Of a stretch of 64,000 nt of DNA, positions 1 to 9,938 are shown piece by piece. Position 1 is the stretch's first letter, and every line of letters starts with the position of its first letter. The stretch covers positions 1-64,000 of the forward strand of contig NZ_JAINVG010000042.1 in the NCBI RefSeq assembly GCF_020400725.1, read 5' to 3'. Origin of the DNA: Streptomyces sp. NK15101 (GTDB lineage: Bacteria; Actinomycetota; Actinomycetes; Streptomycetales; Streptomycetaceae). The translations under genes were made by a program, and so were the position numbers. Below the pieces are notes generated by a model that did no database searches, was not told the DNA's origin, and worked only from the letters and a program-made list of their open reading frames with translations.

Positions 1-836
1 AGCCGGCTGGCGTCCGGGTAGTCGTCCCGGCCGCGCTGCCGCCACCAGCGGCGGATGGATTCCACCGCGAACTCGCCCGTGTCGTGGTCGGTCCCGACGT
101 TGACCCAGCCGGTGTTGCGGGCGATGTCGTAGATTCCGTAGGGGATGACCACGGGCTGGTCGCTGGTGATGAAGGTGTGGCAGTCAACACGGATGGGGTT
201 CTTGCTCGGCCGCCAGGTGCGGCCGGGGCGGTCGCGGTGGCCGAGCCATTCCTTGGCTTTGGTGTCCACGCTGATCAGCGGCTGGCCGCCATCGAGGAAG
301 GCTGCGGCGGTGGCGTTGATGTGCGTGAACTGGGCGTCCCGGTCCGGGTGGCTGGCGCCTTCTGTGGTCTTGGCGGTGCCCTGCAGGCTGTATCCCAGGG
401 TGTGCAGCAGGCGCCCGACGGTCGCCGCGCTGACGGGGTGGCCCTGGGTGGTCAGCGTCGCGGCCAAAGACCGCAGCGAGAGGGTGGTCCAGCGCAACGG
501 CGAGACCGGATCGCCCCGGGTCGTCGGCTCGATCAGAGCCTCCAGCGCGGGCAGCAGACCCGGGTCGGTGACCGTCACTGGCTTGCGGCCGGCCCCTGGA
601 GCCCGGATCCTGCCGGCCGGCAAAGGGCTTCCAGACAGGTCGGAGATCCCGCGTGTGATGGTGGCCGAGCTGATGCCAGAAGCCACGGCCACCAGGGCGA
701 TCCCGCCGTGGCCAAGCGCGGCGGGATCGCTGGCCAGGTAGATCCGCCGACGCCGTTCATCGAGATGAGGAAGGAACTGATCGAACTTCGCTCTCAACGC
801 CACAACCGAGGCTCGAGCGGACGTACCCGCAGTCAC
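1..836 (-). CDS. ISAzo13-family transposase, cut by window edge
   Basis: The frame opens at a GTG (836) and runs without a stop off the left edge, so the C-terminus is missing. The protein begins VTAGTSARASVVALRAKF, then FDQFLPHLDERRRRIYLASD, GHGGIALVAVASGIS (helix-turn-helix-like), a GRKP linker, WTTLSLRSLAATLT, and the start of the DDE catalytic region with ISVDTKAKEWLG and WVNVGTDHDTGEFAVESIRR. These blocks are characteristic of ISAzo13-type transposases. It looks intact as far as it goes. It lies inside the IS701 fragment next to it, so it is the younger insertion. The start is chosen because homology-like sequence begins there; no good ribosome site is visible. Confidence 0.85.
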   Translation of the reverse strand, partial: MTAGTSARASVVALRAKFDQFLPHLDERRRRIYLASDPAALGHGGIALVAVASGISSATITRGISDLSGSPLPAGRIRAPGAGRKPVTVTDPGLLPALEALIEPTTRGDPVSPLRWTTLSLRSLAATLTTQGHPVSAATVGRLLHTLGYSLQGTAKTTEGASHPDRDAQFTHINATAAAFLDGGQPLISVDTKAKEWLGHRDRPGRTWRPSKNPIRVDCHTFITSDQPVVIPYGIYDIARNTGWVNVGTDHDTGEFAVESIRRWWRQRGRDDYPDASR

Positions 837-885
837 AGCTCATTGTCCCGCCAACACCCCGACACCGAGCAGTAATTGAAATACG

Positions 886-1290
886 AGCCCCGGCCGTGCC
901 GGAGTACTGGCGCTGGACCCCGGCCGAACGGACCCCTTTCTTCAGGAAGCCGGTGTCGTCCACGATCAGCACTGCCTCCCGGTCGCCGAGGTGCTCGACG
1001 ACGTATTCGCGCACGTCGTCCAGGACCTCCTCCGCATCCCACTCGATCCGGTTCAGCATCCGGTGGAGGCGGTCCGGGCCTGCGTGGCCGGCTTCCTCCG
1101 CCAGCGTCCAGCCGTTCTTCCGCTGCAGCGGAGCGATCAGGCCCCGCATATAAGCCAGTGCCGACTCCCGGGGTTCTGACCTGCTGAAACGGTGCATGAA
1201 TCGCCCATGCACAGCTTCCAGTTCGCCTGTCCACAACCTGACATCAGCAAGGTCCCCACCCATGACCACACCAACGACCAACCTGGCCAT
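886..1290 (-). pseudogene. IS701-family transposase, N-terminal fragment
   Basis: The frame reads RFSRSEPRESALAYMRGLIA, LQRKNGWTLAEEAGHAGPDR, DVREYVVEHLGD and VLIVDDTGFLKKG, ending at VQRQYSGTAG. These are the N-terminal blocks of IS701-type DDE transposases, including the first catalytic Asp region (VDDTGF). Homology stops abruptly at GTAG near 886, where the ISAzo13 element begins. A full-length protein of this family is about 400 residues; only about 135 remain. The start could be the ATG at 1263. Confidence 0.85.
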
Positions 1291-1304
1291 CAGTCACGGC
1301 AAGC

Positions 1305-1544
1305 ACCGTTGCAGTACTAGTCGAATTCAGCACGGAAGGCGATATTTATACCGACGCAACAGCCGTAACACTTACTGGCTTTATAGACGAGGAAGGACAT
1401 CTTGCCGGCCAGCGCATAGTGAATGTACGCATCGAGGCACTACCATCTAAGTTTTCGCAGTTCAGCAGAATTTTGCCAGCTCGTGAGTGCACCCGAAAAT
1501 GCCACACTGTGCCCCTTTATTCCTGCAGCGTTAAAGAAAGCTAG
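1305..1544 (+). pseudogene. 3' remnant of an unrecognised low-GC gene
   Basis: Immediately beyond the IS701 fragment a frame reads VLVEFSTEGDIYTDATAVTL, GFIDEEGHLAGQRIVNVRIE and ends at a TAG (1542-1544). Base composition is clearly lower in GC than the surroundings, resembling the neighbouring immunity and toxin-tip region. There is no start codon in frame, so the 5' end was probably removed by the IS insertion. I do not recognise the family. Its position next to a toxin-immunity locus makes an accessory immunity gene possible, but that is inference. Confidence 0.4.
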
Positions 1545-1671
1545 AGGCCCCACCAGAAGAAAATCACAGCGAGGCCTCAAAACTTTTACATCAGGGGTCG
1601 CCGGGGCACCTCAAACACCAAAGAAGGGGGACGACCACAGCGATTAACGTCACCGTCCGGGAATCGGCAAT

Positions 1672-2256
1672 CTACTGCCAAGATCGATTGCGACTGGGCG
1701 GAAACGGGCCAAATAGGCTGCCATATTCACCCGTATCATCGCTAAAATCAAAATCTGGACCCGCACTCTTGACGGCCATATGAAGTCGAGCCGTCAGGAC
1801 CAGGGGTGATTCGAGAGTCAGACCGAGCGCCTCAGCAACACGGGATTGCTCAGCACCTATCGCAGGCCGATTCGCTACCAAATCACGACAGAGAAAATCC
1901 GCTGCCAATTCCATGGCGGCCAGATCCCCACCCGCAGAATACTTCAAACAGTCTCTCCAATAGGGAAATCCCACCACCACCCCGAGGGCCTCACTCAAAT
2001 CTGTCGCAATAATTCCAGCGTCGCCCTCCGAACTCGCATACAATACCGGGCGAGCAGATCCAACGGTTCCACACAGGTAGAACACTCCGCCCGTAAAATC
2101 TCCGGCGATGGGTTCGACCATGAGCCCGGAAGCCAGCCGGGCAGACTCGTCACCCACCTTACGCCGGACATCAAATTCGAACACATCCGCCAGAAGGGCC
2201 GCGACCTTTACATCTTCCTCTATGCGCTGCAGCAAATCAGTAGAATCTCGCATCAC
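1672..2256 (-). CDS. putative immunity protein of the RHS toxin
   Basis: A 194-residue soluble protein encoded directly downstream of the RHS toxin, same strand, 107 bp gap. It begins ATG-ATG (2256). Residues 70-105 read VLYASSEGDAGIIATDLSEA and VGFPYWRDCLKYSAGGDL, a pattern seen in SUKH/SMI1-like immunity proteins of actinobacteria, although I cannot assign the family with certainty. There is no signal peptide, as expected of a cytoplasmic antidote. Low GC relative to the RHS shell matches the usual exchangeable toxin-tip/immunity cassette. The role as antidote to the nuclease-like tip is inferred from position. Confidence 0.6.
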   Translation of the reverse strand: MMRDSTDLLQRIEEDVKVAALLADVFEFDVRRKVGDESARLASGLMVEPIAGDFTGGVFYLCGTVGSARPVLYASSEGDAGIIATDLSEALGVVVGFPYWRDCLKYSAGGDLAAMELAADFLCRDLVANRPAIGAEQSRVAEALGLTLESPLVLTARLHMAVKSAGPDFDFSDDTGEYGSLFGPFPPSRNRSWQ

Positions 2257-2363
2257 GCCACCCTACCAGAGCCCAGTAATATCACTCACGGAACGCGCCA
2301 ACCCAGACCAATAAAGCGGGGTGTGGTGCAGACATCTCCCTGTACCACACCCCGGCCACACTA

Positions 2364-5300
2364 CTACAGCATTCCTATCCTTCGATAGTATGCAAACAGT
2401 CCTTGAATTCCCGAATTAAAGTAGCCCGGATCCCCGTACTGCTGCTGACCTATTCGGCGCAGGTCCCAAATATCGCGAGCAAGGACAGTACGGAATGGTA
2501 GACCACTCTCAGCCGCCTTGGTAGCGCGGCCCAAGTTCTTATACGTCCTTGTCAGCGCGTGATCAGCCTGCTTCATCACGATCGCCCCGCCCTCGTTCCT
2601 AGCGAGGAATCCAAGGCCATCCTGCGGCATGTGATGGGCCTCCAGGCCGTCACCCACCTTCCCTGGACTGAGGTCGCCAAAGCGCCCAGCATCATTCTCT
2701 GCCACGGTCTTGCAGCTTGCATTGTGAACAAGTATTGGAGTCACGCCCGCCAGCACATAGTACGTGTGGAGGTTACTGACGGACAGGTTGTAGACCTTAG
2801 CTTTCAGGCTAACCCAGCGCTTGACCTCTACAACCTTGACATGCCCGCCCGTGTTGGTGCGGAGCCACTGGCCTGACTTGAGCTCACCGGCCTCGACCCA
2901 TTCTCCTGCTTCCGGAAGCCAGAACGGGTGCCCCGCCGTGGCGGTTATCTGCACGGGTCGATCACCAGCATCGGCGTTGATCTCTACAAGCTGCTTCCGC
3001 CCTTCGCCCTTTATCTCCGCAGTGACGGTCTCCGCATGCGAGGACCCATCCTTCGGGTCGCCGGCGAGGACCTGGTCCCCCGCCTCTACTTCTTCGATGG
3101 GTTTCACGGAACCGTCGGCCATGAGAACCATGGTCCCCGGAACGAAACTGTTACAGGGGGTCAGAGACTTGACCTTCGCCGTGAAGTTTCGGGAACCCTG
3201 AACGCCACTCGGACGACCTCCGTCCTCGAAGGCCCCGGCCCTTACCGACTTCTCTATTTCCAGGCTGTTCAGGAAATTTTTCATTTCCTCGGAGCAGCCC
3301 AGGGCATTCTTCCCCATGCAAAGGTTTACCGCATCGGATATTTTGTCGTCCGAGGTAGCCTGATAGCGAGAGTACGAGGAAGTTACGCGAGCATTTATCT
3401 GAGCCTGGAAGGCGTTCATGAACTTTTCATAAGCCTCCCCGCCAAGGTAGGCGGCCGCTGCCGCGGCTATCGCATCTCCCGTTGCGGCGCTTTCTTGATT
3501 GAAAAGGAGATCCGGGTCGTCCTTGTCGTCAAGTTCCGAAACAGTCGTCCCGTTGTACTTCGCGTACTCGCTGGTCGGCGTGGTGTTCCACGAACCGTCA
3601 GCGTTGGGTGAGCAGCTGACTCCGTTGTTGGCGCAGTCGTCGGGTGCGAGGCCGGTGGGGTCGCTGTTGGAGACGGGGTTGCCGTTGGCGTAGGTGTACC
3701 CGTTCATCTGGAGCGGGTCGGTGAGGTCGATGAGGGGGTCGGCGGAGAGGAAGCGGCCGGTGTTCTGGTCGTATTCGCGGGCGCCGATGTGGGTGAGGCC
3801 GGTGGCGGTGTCGTCGATGCCGACGCCGAGGTAGCTGCGCTTGTTGGGCCAATCGGCGGGTTTGGCGCCACGGGGCTCGCCGTAGGGCTTGAAGTTGCGG
3901 CGGGTGACGGGCTGGGTGCCGCCGGCTTCGACTGTGGTGTGGGCGGTCCCGAGGTGGTCGGTGAGCAGGATGTCGAGGGTGTGGACGGTGGTGGACTGGT
4001 TGGTGGTGGAGCGCACCACGGTGGGGGCGCCTGCGTGGCTGTAGGTGCGAGAGGCTCGGGTAATGAGGCCGACGGAGTCGGTGGTCAGTTCAGTCTCGCC
4101 GAGGTACAGCGTGCTGCCGGCGGGTGAGTTCTCGAGGATGCGGTTGCCGGCGGCGTCATAGACGTAGGTGGTCTTACTGGACTTGATGGAGTTGGTGCCG
4201 TCGTCGTAGCTGACGGTGTTCGATTCGAGCTTCTGCTCGGGCATCCACTGGAGGTTTTGGTCCGGGGCGAGCCCGTCGGGCAGATCGCGGGTCTTGGTGG
4301 TGCCAGTCGGGTTGTAGGTGTAGCTGCTGCCCTTGCCCGTGGGTGTGGAGACGACGGAGGTAAGGGTGTGGGGCTGGGTGGTGCTGTAGGTGTGGTCGTA
4401 CTTGGTGTTCTTGGTGGTGTCGCCGGCCGGGTCGTGCTCGGTCATGGTGGCGCGGTTGCCGAGCCAGTCGTAGGTGAAGGACTGGCGGTAGGCGGCCTGG
4501 CCGGTGACGGCGCCGGTGAGCGTTGCGGTGGAGGTGCCGGTGTTGGTGGCGATGGTGCCGGTAGCGGGTGCGGCGTTGTCCAGGTTGGCGGGCGTGGTGT
4601 TCGCGGCATGGGCGGCGTCGACGACGGGGCCGCTGGAGGGTGTGCCGGTGCTGTTGTAGCCCCAGGTGGTTCCTGTGGCGGCCTTGCAGCCGATGCCGGT
4701 TCCGTTGGGCTTGATGTTGGAGGTCCAGGCGTGGACCAGTTCACCCATGGCGTCATAGGTGAAGCACTGGTTGTCCCAGGTCGTGAGGGTGGGGGTTTCC
4801 GCGTTCTGCCGTGCGCTCGCGGTGATCATGCCGGAGGCGTCGTAGGCGTATCCGGTGTCGGAGATGCGGTGGGGGCCGGCGGTCTCGCGGTCGGTCACGG
4901 TGCGCATCAGGCGGCCGGTGTGTTCGTCGATGAAGTTGGTCGTCCAGACGCGGTAGGGCTGTGCGCTGGAGACTGCGCGCAGGACTTCGCCGTAGGGCGA
5001 GTAGGTGACGTCGGAGGTGTACCAGGCGAGGCCGGAGGTGGATTCGGGCAGGCCGTCCTCGTTGTAGCGGGTGATGACCTTCTCGGCGGCAAGGCCGCCC
5101 TTGGCGGGGAGGGTGACGGACAGCGGCTTACCGGTGAGCGTGTAGGTGTAGCTGTAGGTGTACGTGCCGTGGAGGCCGGTGGTCATCGCGTTTTGCGGGA
5201 TGACGGTCTGGCGCCCGGTCGGCCGGTATTCGGTGTCGTAGCCGGTGACCCGGTCGATGTACTCGTCGCCGGAGGGGGTGATCCGCTTGGCCTCGTAGGG

Positions 5301-8300
5301 CAGGCCGAGCGCCCCGTCCTGGTCGTAGGTGAATTTTTTGATGGGCGTGGCGGTGGTGGTGCCCGCGCTGACCGCGGTGACTCGGCCGAGGGTGTCGTAG
5401 GTCGTGTAGATCGACTGCTGGAGTTCGTCCGTGACGCGGTTGGGGCGGTCGGCTTCGTCGTACTGCGTTTTGGTGGTGCCGGTGTCGGGGTCGGTGGTGG
5501 TGGTGACCCGGCCCCGTGCGTCGTAGGTGTACGTCCAGGCGTTGCCGGCGGAGTCGGTGACCTTGTCGCGGTTGCCGCGCTTGTCGTAGGCGTAGGTGGT
5601 GGTGCGGACGTTGCCGGAGCCGGTGTGGTGCTTGATCTGAGTGACTCGGCCGAGGGCGTCGGTCACCGTGGTGACGGTGGGACTGGTGGAGCCCGCGGGG
5701 TCGACGGTGACACTGGTGTCGGCGTTGTAGGTCGTGACGCTCGCGGTCTGCCGTGCCATCCCGTGGTACGGCGTCTGCCTGACCGGGCGTTCCAGGCCGT
5801 CGTAGGTGGTCTTGACCGAGTTCGGGACGAGGGTGGGGGACTGGACCTTGAACAGTTCGGGGGTGGGGTCGCCCTTGGCAAGGTAGCCGCCGGTCTGTTC
5901 GGAGACCAGGCCGTGGTCGTTGTAGTGGGTGTCGGTGACGATGCGCCCGGGGCCGTGGGCTTCGGACTGGGTCTGGACCTGGCGCATCAGGCCGTCGTAG
6001 ATCGTGACCTGGCTGGCGTAGGTGCCGTCGTCCTTGAGTGTCTTGACGGTGACGGCCGCCGGCCGGGTCTCGCTGGGCGTGGCGGTTGCGGCCTGGTAGG
6101 TGATGTCGACGTTGGACGTCTGGGTGCCGGCCGAGCGGGAGGCGGACCATCCCTTGGTGAGGCGGCCGAGGTCGTCGTATTCGGTGCGGGTGACGCGCCC
6201 GTTGGGATCGGTGACCGTCAGCGGAAGGGCGCGGCCCGGGTCGTAGGTGGTGGTGGTGATGTGGGCCTTGGCGTCGACCGTCTTGAGGGTCTTGGTCGAG
6301 GTGACCGGTCCGCCGTTGTCGCCGCCGGGGAGGTATTGGGTCTCCGTTGTGCCGGTTCCCGGTGCGGTGATGGTGCGGGGGCGGCCGAGGGGGTCGTAGG
6401 TGGTGGTCGTGGTGATGGAGTGGGTGGTGCCGGTGCCGTCGATCTGGTCGATGGCGGTGACGAGGCCCTTGGTGGGGGTGGCGCCGTGGGTGAGGTTGTC
6501 GTAGCGGGTGTGGACCGAGCCCTTGAGTTCGGTGGTGGGGTCGGCGGTGGCGTGGCCGGCGCAGGTGGTGGCGGTGGTGCTGAGAGTGGAGGGCAGTCCG
6601 ATCAGCCACGTGGTGGTGTTGTGGACGTAGTCGGTCTTGGTGCAGGTGCGTTCGGAGAGGGTTTCTCCGCCGGTGCCGTCCGGGGTGACGACCGCGGTCT
6701 CGACTGCGGTGGGCAGGCCGTAGGTCGCGTCGCGGTCGAGGGTGGTGCTGCGGGCGCCTCGCCAGCTGGTGCCGACGGTCTGGATGGTGTCGGTCCTCTT
6801 GACGCTGGTCCGGTAGGCGCTCAGGACGGTGAGGGCGGTGCCGTCCTCGGCCTGCCTGGTGCGCGAGGCCGTCTCGAATGACTTGTCGGGGAAGGTGCGG
6901 GTGCGGCTGGTGAACTCGTTCGGCTTTTTGTAGGAGTTCAGGTAGGTGAGGGTTTCGGCGGTCATGCCGGCGTACTGCGGGGCGTCGTCGGCGAGCAGGA
7001 CGGTGCCGTCGATGGAGTCCGTAACATCGCCTCCGACACCCTGGAAGTAGCGGGTTACAGAGCGCGACTGCGAGGGAGGCGGGGGGACCTCTCCTGTTCT
7101 CCACGATGCGCTGGCGAACATCCTCGCGTTACCCTTGGTAACCGCGACTTGGCGGTATCCGCGCCAGTCGCTGTAGGTGCGCAGGGCGGGGCGGAGGAAT
7201 TCGTCGTCGCTCTTGGCCCAGGCGGGGCCGGAGTAGCTGTAGGCGGTCCTGATGGGAGCGTTGAACAGGGTGGCTACCTTGTCGGTCTGGGTGACCGAGG
7301 CGACGACGTACTTGTTGAACCAGGCCTTGGCGGGGGTCTTCTCCTCGCCGTCGGGGGACCAGCGGACCGGGTAGCAGGTGCCGTTGGCCTTGCCTGCGTC
7401 GGTGGTCGGCTGGAACTGGCAGCCGCCGGTGTATTCGACTTCGATGTCGGCTCCGGCTTCGGTGGCGATGACGCCGATGCGGGGCCGGGTGAAGGCGGGG
7501 CGCTTGTCACTGGAGCCGGTGGGGACGAGGTTGGGCAGCTGCTTGTCGCGGAGGTAGCCCTTGAGCGGGGAGGTGGGCTTCACCTGGTAGTGGGCGAAAC
7601 TGACGCCGTCCTTGGACTGGACGGTGCCGCCGTTCAGAGAGTCGCCGGGACCGTAGCCCTTGCGGGTGATGGAGTTGAGCCAGAGGCCGGGGGCGGTGTC
7701 GTACCAGTCTTCGGGGAAGGACTGGTGCAGGGTGTAGACGTCGACGTACCCCAGGCCGGTCTGGTTTGCGCGGGCTGCCTTGGTGGTGACGGTGTCGAGA
7801 CGGAGCTGGGTCCAGAACGAGGGGAAGCCGGGGCAGAGCTTGGACGTGCTCTTGCAGTTCAGGGAGCCGGGGGTGTCCCACCAGGGGCGGTACGCACCGG
7901 GGTCGCCGGTCTTGGCGAAGTTGGCCTCGTCACAGACGGTGCCGGACTTCAGGCAGCGCTGCTGGACGCCGAACTCGACCGTGGCGGACGCCTTGGTCAG
8001 GTCGGCGGCACGCATGCCGTACTCGATCTTGGTGGGGTAGGCGGCGCGCTCGTACTGCTCGGGTGAGTCGCGCTTGTCCCTGACGGCGTAGTAGTTCGTC
8101 TCCTGCTTCCAGTTGACGACCATGACATTGCCGTGGACGTCCTCGACCTTGTCCAGGCCCCAGCGCCACGCCTGCTGCCTGGGCTTATTCGTGGCTGGAT
8201 CCGTGCCGCAGCGGGAGTTGTCGAAGGCGGGGTCGTGGCAGGGTTCGCCGGGGTGGTTGCCGAAGACGGGGACGGTGGAGACCGAGTTGGTGTCGGCGTG

Positions 8301-9938
8301 ACCGCCGCCCACCTTGTTGAGGCCGAAGTGGTACTTGGTGCCGTCGGTGGTAGTGACGGTCCAGTACTCGCCGTTGTTGTCGCCGTTGGCGGTACTGCCT
8401 TCGATAGCACGGGTGTGGTGCTGGATGCGGGTGCCGTCGTCGCGCTGGGGGTGGTAGGTCTCGGTACCGGTTTCCGGAGTGCTGCTGGCGTCACGGACGA
8501 GTTCGGTGGTGCTTCCGCCCAGGGACATGACGGCGTTGTAGGACACCCAGCACAGGTCGCTGGTCTTGTCGGCCTTGGCGGTGTTGTTGGGGAGGTCCTC
8601 GCCCAGCTTGTGGGTGTCGTCCTTGCAGGTGCGGTAGCGGCGTTCGATGAAGCCGGGGCTGTAGTCCCAGCCCTCGCCGATCCAGGATGCCTGGGGCGAG
8701 GAGACGGCGGTCTTGCCGTCGACGGTCTGCGAGTTGTAGGAGAGCGTGACGTTCGGTGCGGGGCCGGCCGGTGCGGGCGGCATGGCCATCGGGTAGGACC
8801 AGGTGAACGCTCCGGAGGAGCCGCCCGCGCTCCACGTGCCGCTGGAGGCGAGCGGGGTGGCCTTGAAGGAGCCGCCGGCGCCGGCACCGGAGTCCACCGC
8901 GCCGATGACGGCCTTGTCGCCGCCCGTGGCGATGGGAGTGGCGGGGGTGTAGGAGGCCTGCATGACCGCGGGGCCGGACTGGGCGGTGCCGGTGGTGGAG
9001 GCGGGGGTGACGGTTCCGTCGGCGGCGGTGTCGACCGTCGCCTTCACCGTGTGGGTGACGGGGTCGTTGACGGTCTCGAGTTCCTCGTAGGCCTGGCACG
9101 CCTCGTCGAGGGGCGTGGTGAGGTAGCACTCGGGGAACTGCACCAGGCGCAGGCGTGAGGCCCAGTCGGCTCCGTGGAGGAGCTCGAAGGATTTGTAGTT
9201 GAGTGCGACGTTGATGGGCACGGAGCCGCTGGCGGGTGCCTGGACCGTGACGAGGGTGCCGACCTTGAGGGCTTCTTCGACGTTCTTGCTGGTGTCGGTG
9301 CTGCGGTCGACGGTGCTGCGGTCGAGGACGCTGAACTGCCAGGTGCCGGTCGGGGCGGGCTGATCGGCCGCCTTTCCGGCAAGGATGGGCAGGTCGGAGA
9401 TCTGGGTGAGCGGGCCTTCTTCGGCCGTCGTCGTCTCGGTGGTCATCGAGGCGGGACTGACGGTAGAGCCGAAGGTGAACGACTCGGTGTCAGGGGCCGG
9501 GGTGGTCGTGGTGCCGGCGGGTGCCTGCTGCAGATCGGTGGGGACCTCGACCTTGAGGGTGTTGAGGTCTTTTTCGAACGTCTGGCCGTCGACGGGCTTG
9601 TCGATCTCGACCTTTTCCAGGGCGAGCGGGTCGGTGTCGACGATGGTCTCGCGGCCGGTTTCGACGTTCGCCGGGTCGGGCGGCATGGCCAGGGACTGGG
9701 CAGGCAGCAGGCCCACCAGCAGCGCGACCCCGATCGCGGGTATGACGGTGCGGCGGGCCCGGCGGCGGGTGCGGCGGTGAGGAGCGAACAAGGCGAGGGC
9801 CCTCCGGACCACTTGGAGCGGGAACCGGAGTCGGACCGCAGGTGATGACAGTTCAGATCGGCAGATTCTGCGGTCGGATCGTGAAGGAAAGCCAGAGGTT
9901 ATGACACTGATGTGATTATGTTCACGGAACGTAATCAT
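2364..9938 (-). CDS. RHS polymorphic toxin with Hint and AHH-type nuclease-like tip
   Basis: A 2524-codon secreted RHS protein. A hydrophobic signal segment lies at about residues 64-84 (VIPAIGVALLVGLLPAQSLA) after an Arg-rich stretch, so the true start may be the GTG at 9812 rather than the ATG at 9938; no ribosome site decides. An actinobacterial N-terminal shell region (VTLSYNSQTVDGKTAV, WIGEGWDYSPGFIERRYR) is followed by many YD repeats at about 1100-1900 and the RHS core (DHLGTAHTT near 1994, GRFLSADPLIDLTDP near 2059). A Hint autoprocessing domain spans about 2262-2401 (CNSFVPGTMVLMADG to TPILVHN). The last 120 residues carry EAHHMPQ at about 2433, the signature of the HNH/Endo VII AHH nuclease family, plus IVMKQADHALTRTYKN. 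The shell would package and release the tip; the target is inferred to be nucleic acid. The putative immunity gene follows. Confidence 0.9.
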   Translation of the reverse strand: MITFREHNHISVITSGFPSRSDRRICRSELSSPAVRLRFPLQVVRRALALFAPHRRTRRRARRTVIPAIGVALLVGLLPAQSLAMPPDPANVETGRETIVDTDPLALEKVEIDKPVDGQTFEKDLNTLKVEVPTDLQQAPAGTTTTPAPDTESFTFGSTVSPASMTTETTTAEEGPLTQISDLPILAGKAADQPAPTGTWQFSVLDRSTVDRSTDTSKNVEEALKVGTLVTVQAPASGSVPINVALNYKSFELLHGADWASRLRLVQFPECYLTTPLDEACQAYEELETVNDPVTHTVKATVDTAADGTVTPASTTGTAQSGPAVMQASYTPATPIATGGDKAVIGAVDSGAGAGGSFKATPLASSGTWSAGGSSGAFTWSYPMAMPPAPAGPAPNVTLSYNSQTVDGKTAVSSPQASWIGEGWDYSPGFIERRYRTCKDDTHKLGEDLPNNTAKADKTSDLCWVSYNAVMSLGGSTTELVRDASSTPETGTETYHPQRDDGTRIQHHTRAIEGSTANGDNNGEYWTVTTTDGTKYHFGLNKVGGGHADTNSVSTVPVFGNHPGEPCHDPAFDNSRCGTDPATNKPRQQAWRWGLDKVEDVHGNVMVVNWKQETNYYAVRDKRDSPEQYERAAYPTKIEYGMRAADLTKASATVEFGVQQRCLKSGTVCDEANFAKTGDPGAYRPWWDTPGSLNCKSTSKLCPGFPSFWTQLRLDTVTTKAARANQTGLGYVDVYTLHQSFPEDWYDTAPGLWLNSITRKGYGPGDSLNGGTVQSKDGVSFAHYQVKPTSPLKGYLRDKQLPNLVPTGSSDKRPAFTRPRIGVIATEAGADIEVEYTGGCQFQPTTDAGKANGTCYPVRWSPDGEEKTPAKAWFNKYVVASVTQTDKVATLFNAPIRTAYSYSGPAWAKSDDEFLRPALRTYSDWRGYRQVAVTKGNARMFASASWRTGEVPPPPSQSRSVTRYFQGVGGDVTDSIDGTVLLADDAPQYAGMTAETLTYLNSYKKPNEFTSRTRTFPDKSFETASRTRQAEDGTALTVLSAYRTSVKRTDTIQTVGTSWRGARSTTLDRDATYGLPTAVETAVVTPDGTGGETLSERTCTKTDYVHNTTTWLIGLPSTLSTTATTCAGHATADPTTELKGSVHTRYDNLTHGATPTKGLVTAIDQIDGTGTTHSITTTTTYDPLGRPRTITAPGTGTTETQYLPGGDNGGPVTSTKTLKTVDAKAHITTTTYDPGRALPLTVTDPNGRVTRTEYDDLGRLTKGWSASRSAGTQTSNVDITYQAATATPSETRPAAVTVKTLKDDGTYASQVTIYDGLMRQVQTQSEAHGPGRIVTDTHYNDHGLVSEQTGGYLAKGDPTPELFKVQSPTLVPNSVKTTYDGLERPVRQTPYHGMARQTASVTTYNADTSVTVDPAGSTSPTVTTVTDALGRVTQIKHHTGSGNVRTTTYAYDKRGNRDKVTDSAGNAWTYTYDARGRVTTTTDPDTGTTKTQYDEADRPNRVTDELQQSIYTTYDTLGRVTAVSAGTTTATPIKKFTYDQDGALGLPYEAKRITPSGDEYIDRVTGYDTEYRPTGRQTVIPQNAMTTGLHGTYTYSYTYTLTGKPLSVTLPAKGGLAAEKVITRYNEDGLPESTSGLAWYTSDVTYSPYGEVLRAVSSAQPYRVWTTNFIDEHTGRLMRTVTDRETAGPHRISDTGYAYDASGMITASARQNAETPTLTTWDNQCFTYDAMGELVHAWTSNIKPNGTGIGCKAATGTTWGYNSTGTPSSGPVVDAAHAANTTPANLDNAAPATGTIATNTGTSTATLTGAVTGQAAYRQSFTYDWLGNRATMTEHDPAGDTTKNTKYDHTYSTTQPHTLTSVVSTPTGKGSSYTYNPTGTTKTRDLPDGLAPDQNLQWMPEQKLESNTVSYDDGTNSIKSSKTTYVYDAAGNRILENSPAGSTLYLGETELTTDSVGLITRASRTYSHAGAPTVVRSTTNQSTTVHTLDILLTDHLGTAHTTVEAGGTQPVTRRNFKPYGEPRGAKPADWPNKRSYLGVGIDDTATGLTHIGAREYDQNTGRFLSADPLIDLTDPLQMNGYTYANGNPVSNSDPTGLAPDDCANNGVSCSPNADGSWNTTPTSEYAKYNGTTVSELDDKDDPDLLFNQESAATGDAIAAAAAAYLGGEAYEKFMNAFQAQINARVTSSYSRYQATSDDKISDAVNLCMGKNALGCSEEMKNFLNSLEIEKSVRAGAFEDGGRPSGVQGSRNFTAKVKSLTPCNSFVPGTMVLMADGSVKPIEEVEAGDQVLAGDPKDGSSHAETVTAEIKGEGRKQLVEINADAGDRPVQITATAGHPFWLPEAGEWVEAGELKSGQWLRTNTGGHVKVVEVKRWVSLKAKVYNLSVSNLHTYYVLAGVTPILVHNASCKTVAENDAGRFGDLSPGKVGDGLEAHHMPQDGLGFLARNEGGAIVMKQADHALTRTYKNLGRATKAAESGLPFRTVLARDIWDLRRIGQQQYGDPGYFNSGIQGLFAYYRRIGML

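Noticed and set aside
4257..6881. An 874-codon plus-strand open frame opposite the RHS gene
   Set aside because: It is Gly/Val-rich, has no domain and is the antisense shadow of Thr/Pro-rich RHS codons. The same holds for the frames at 5128-7104, 7149-8066 and 8133-9158.
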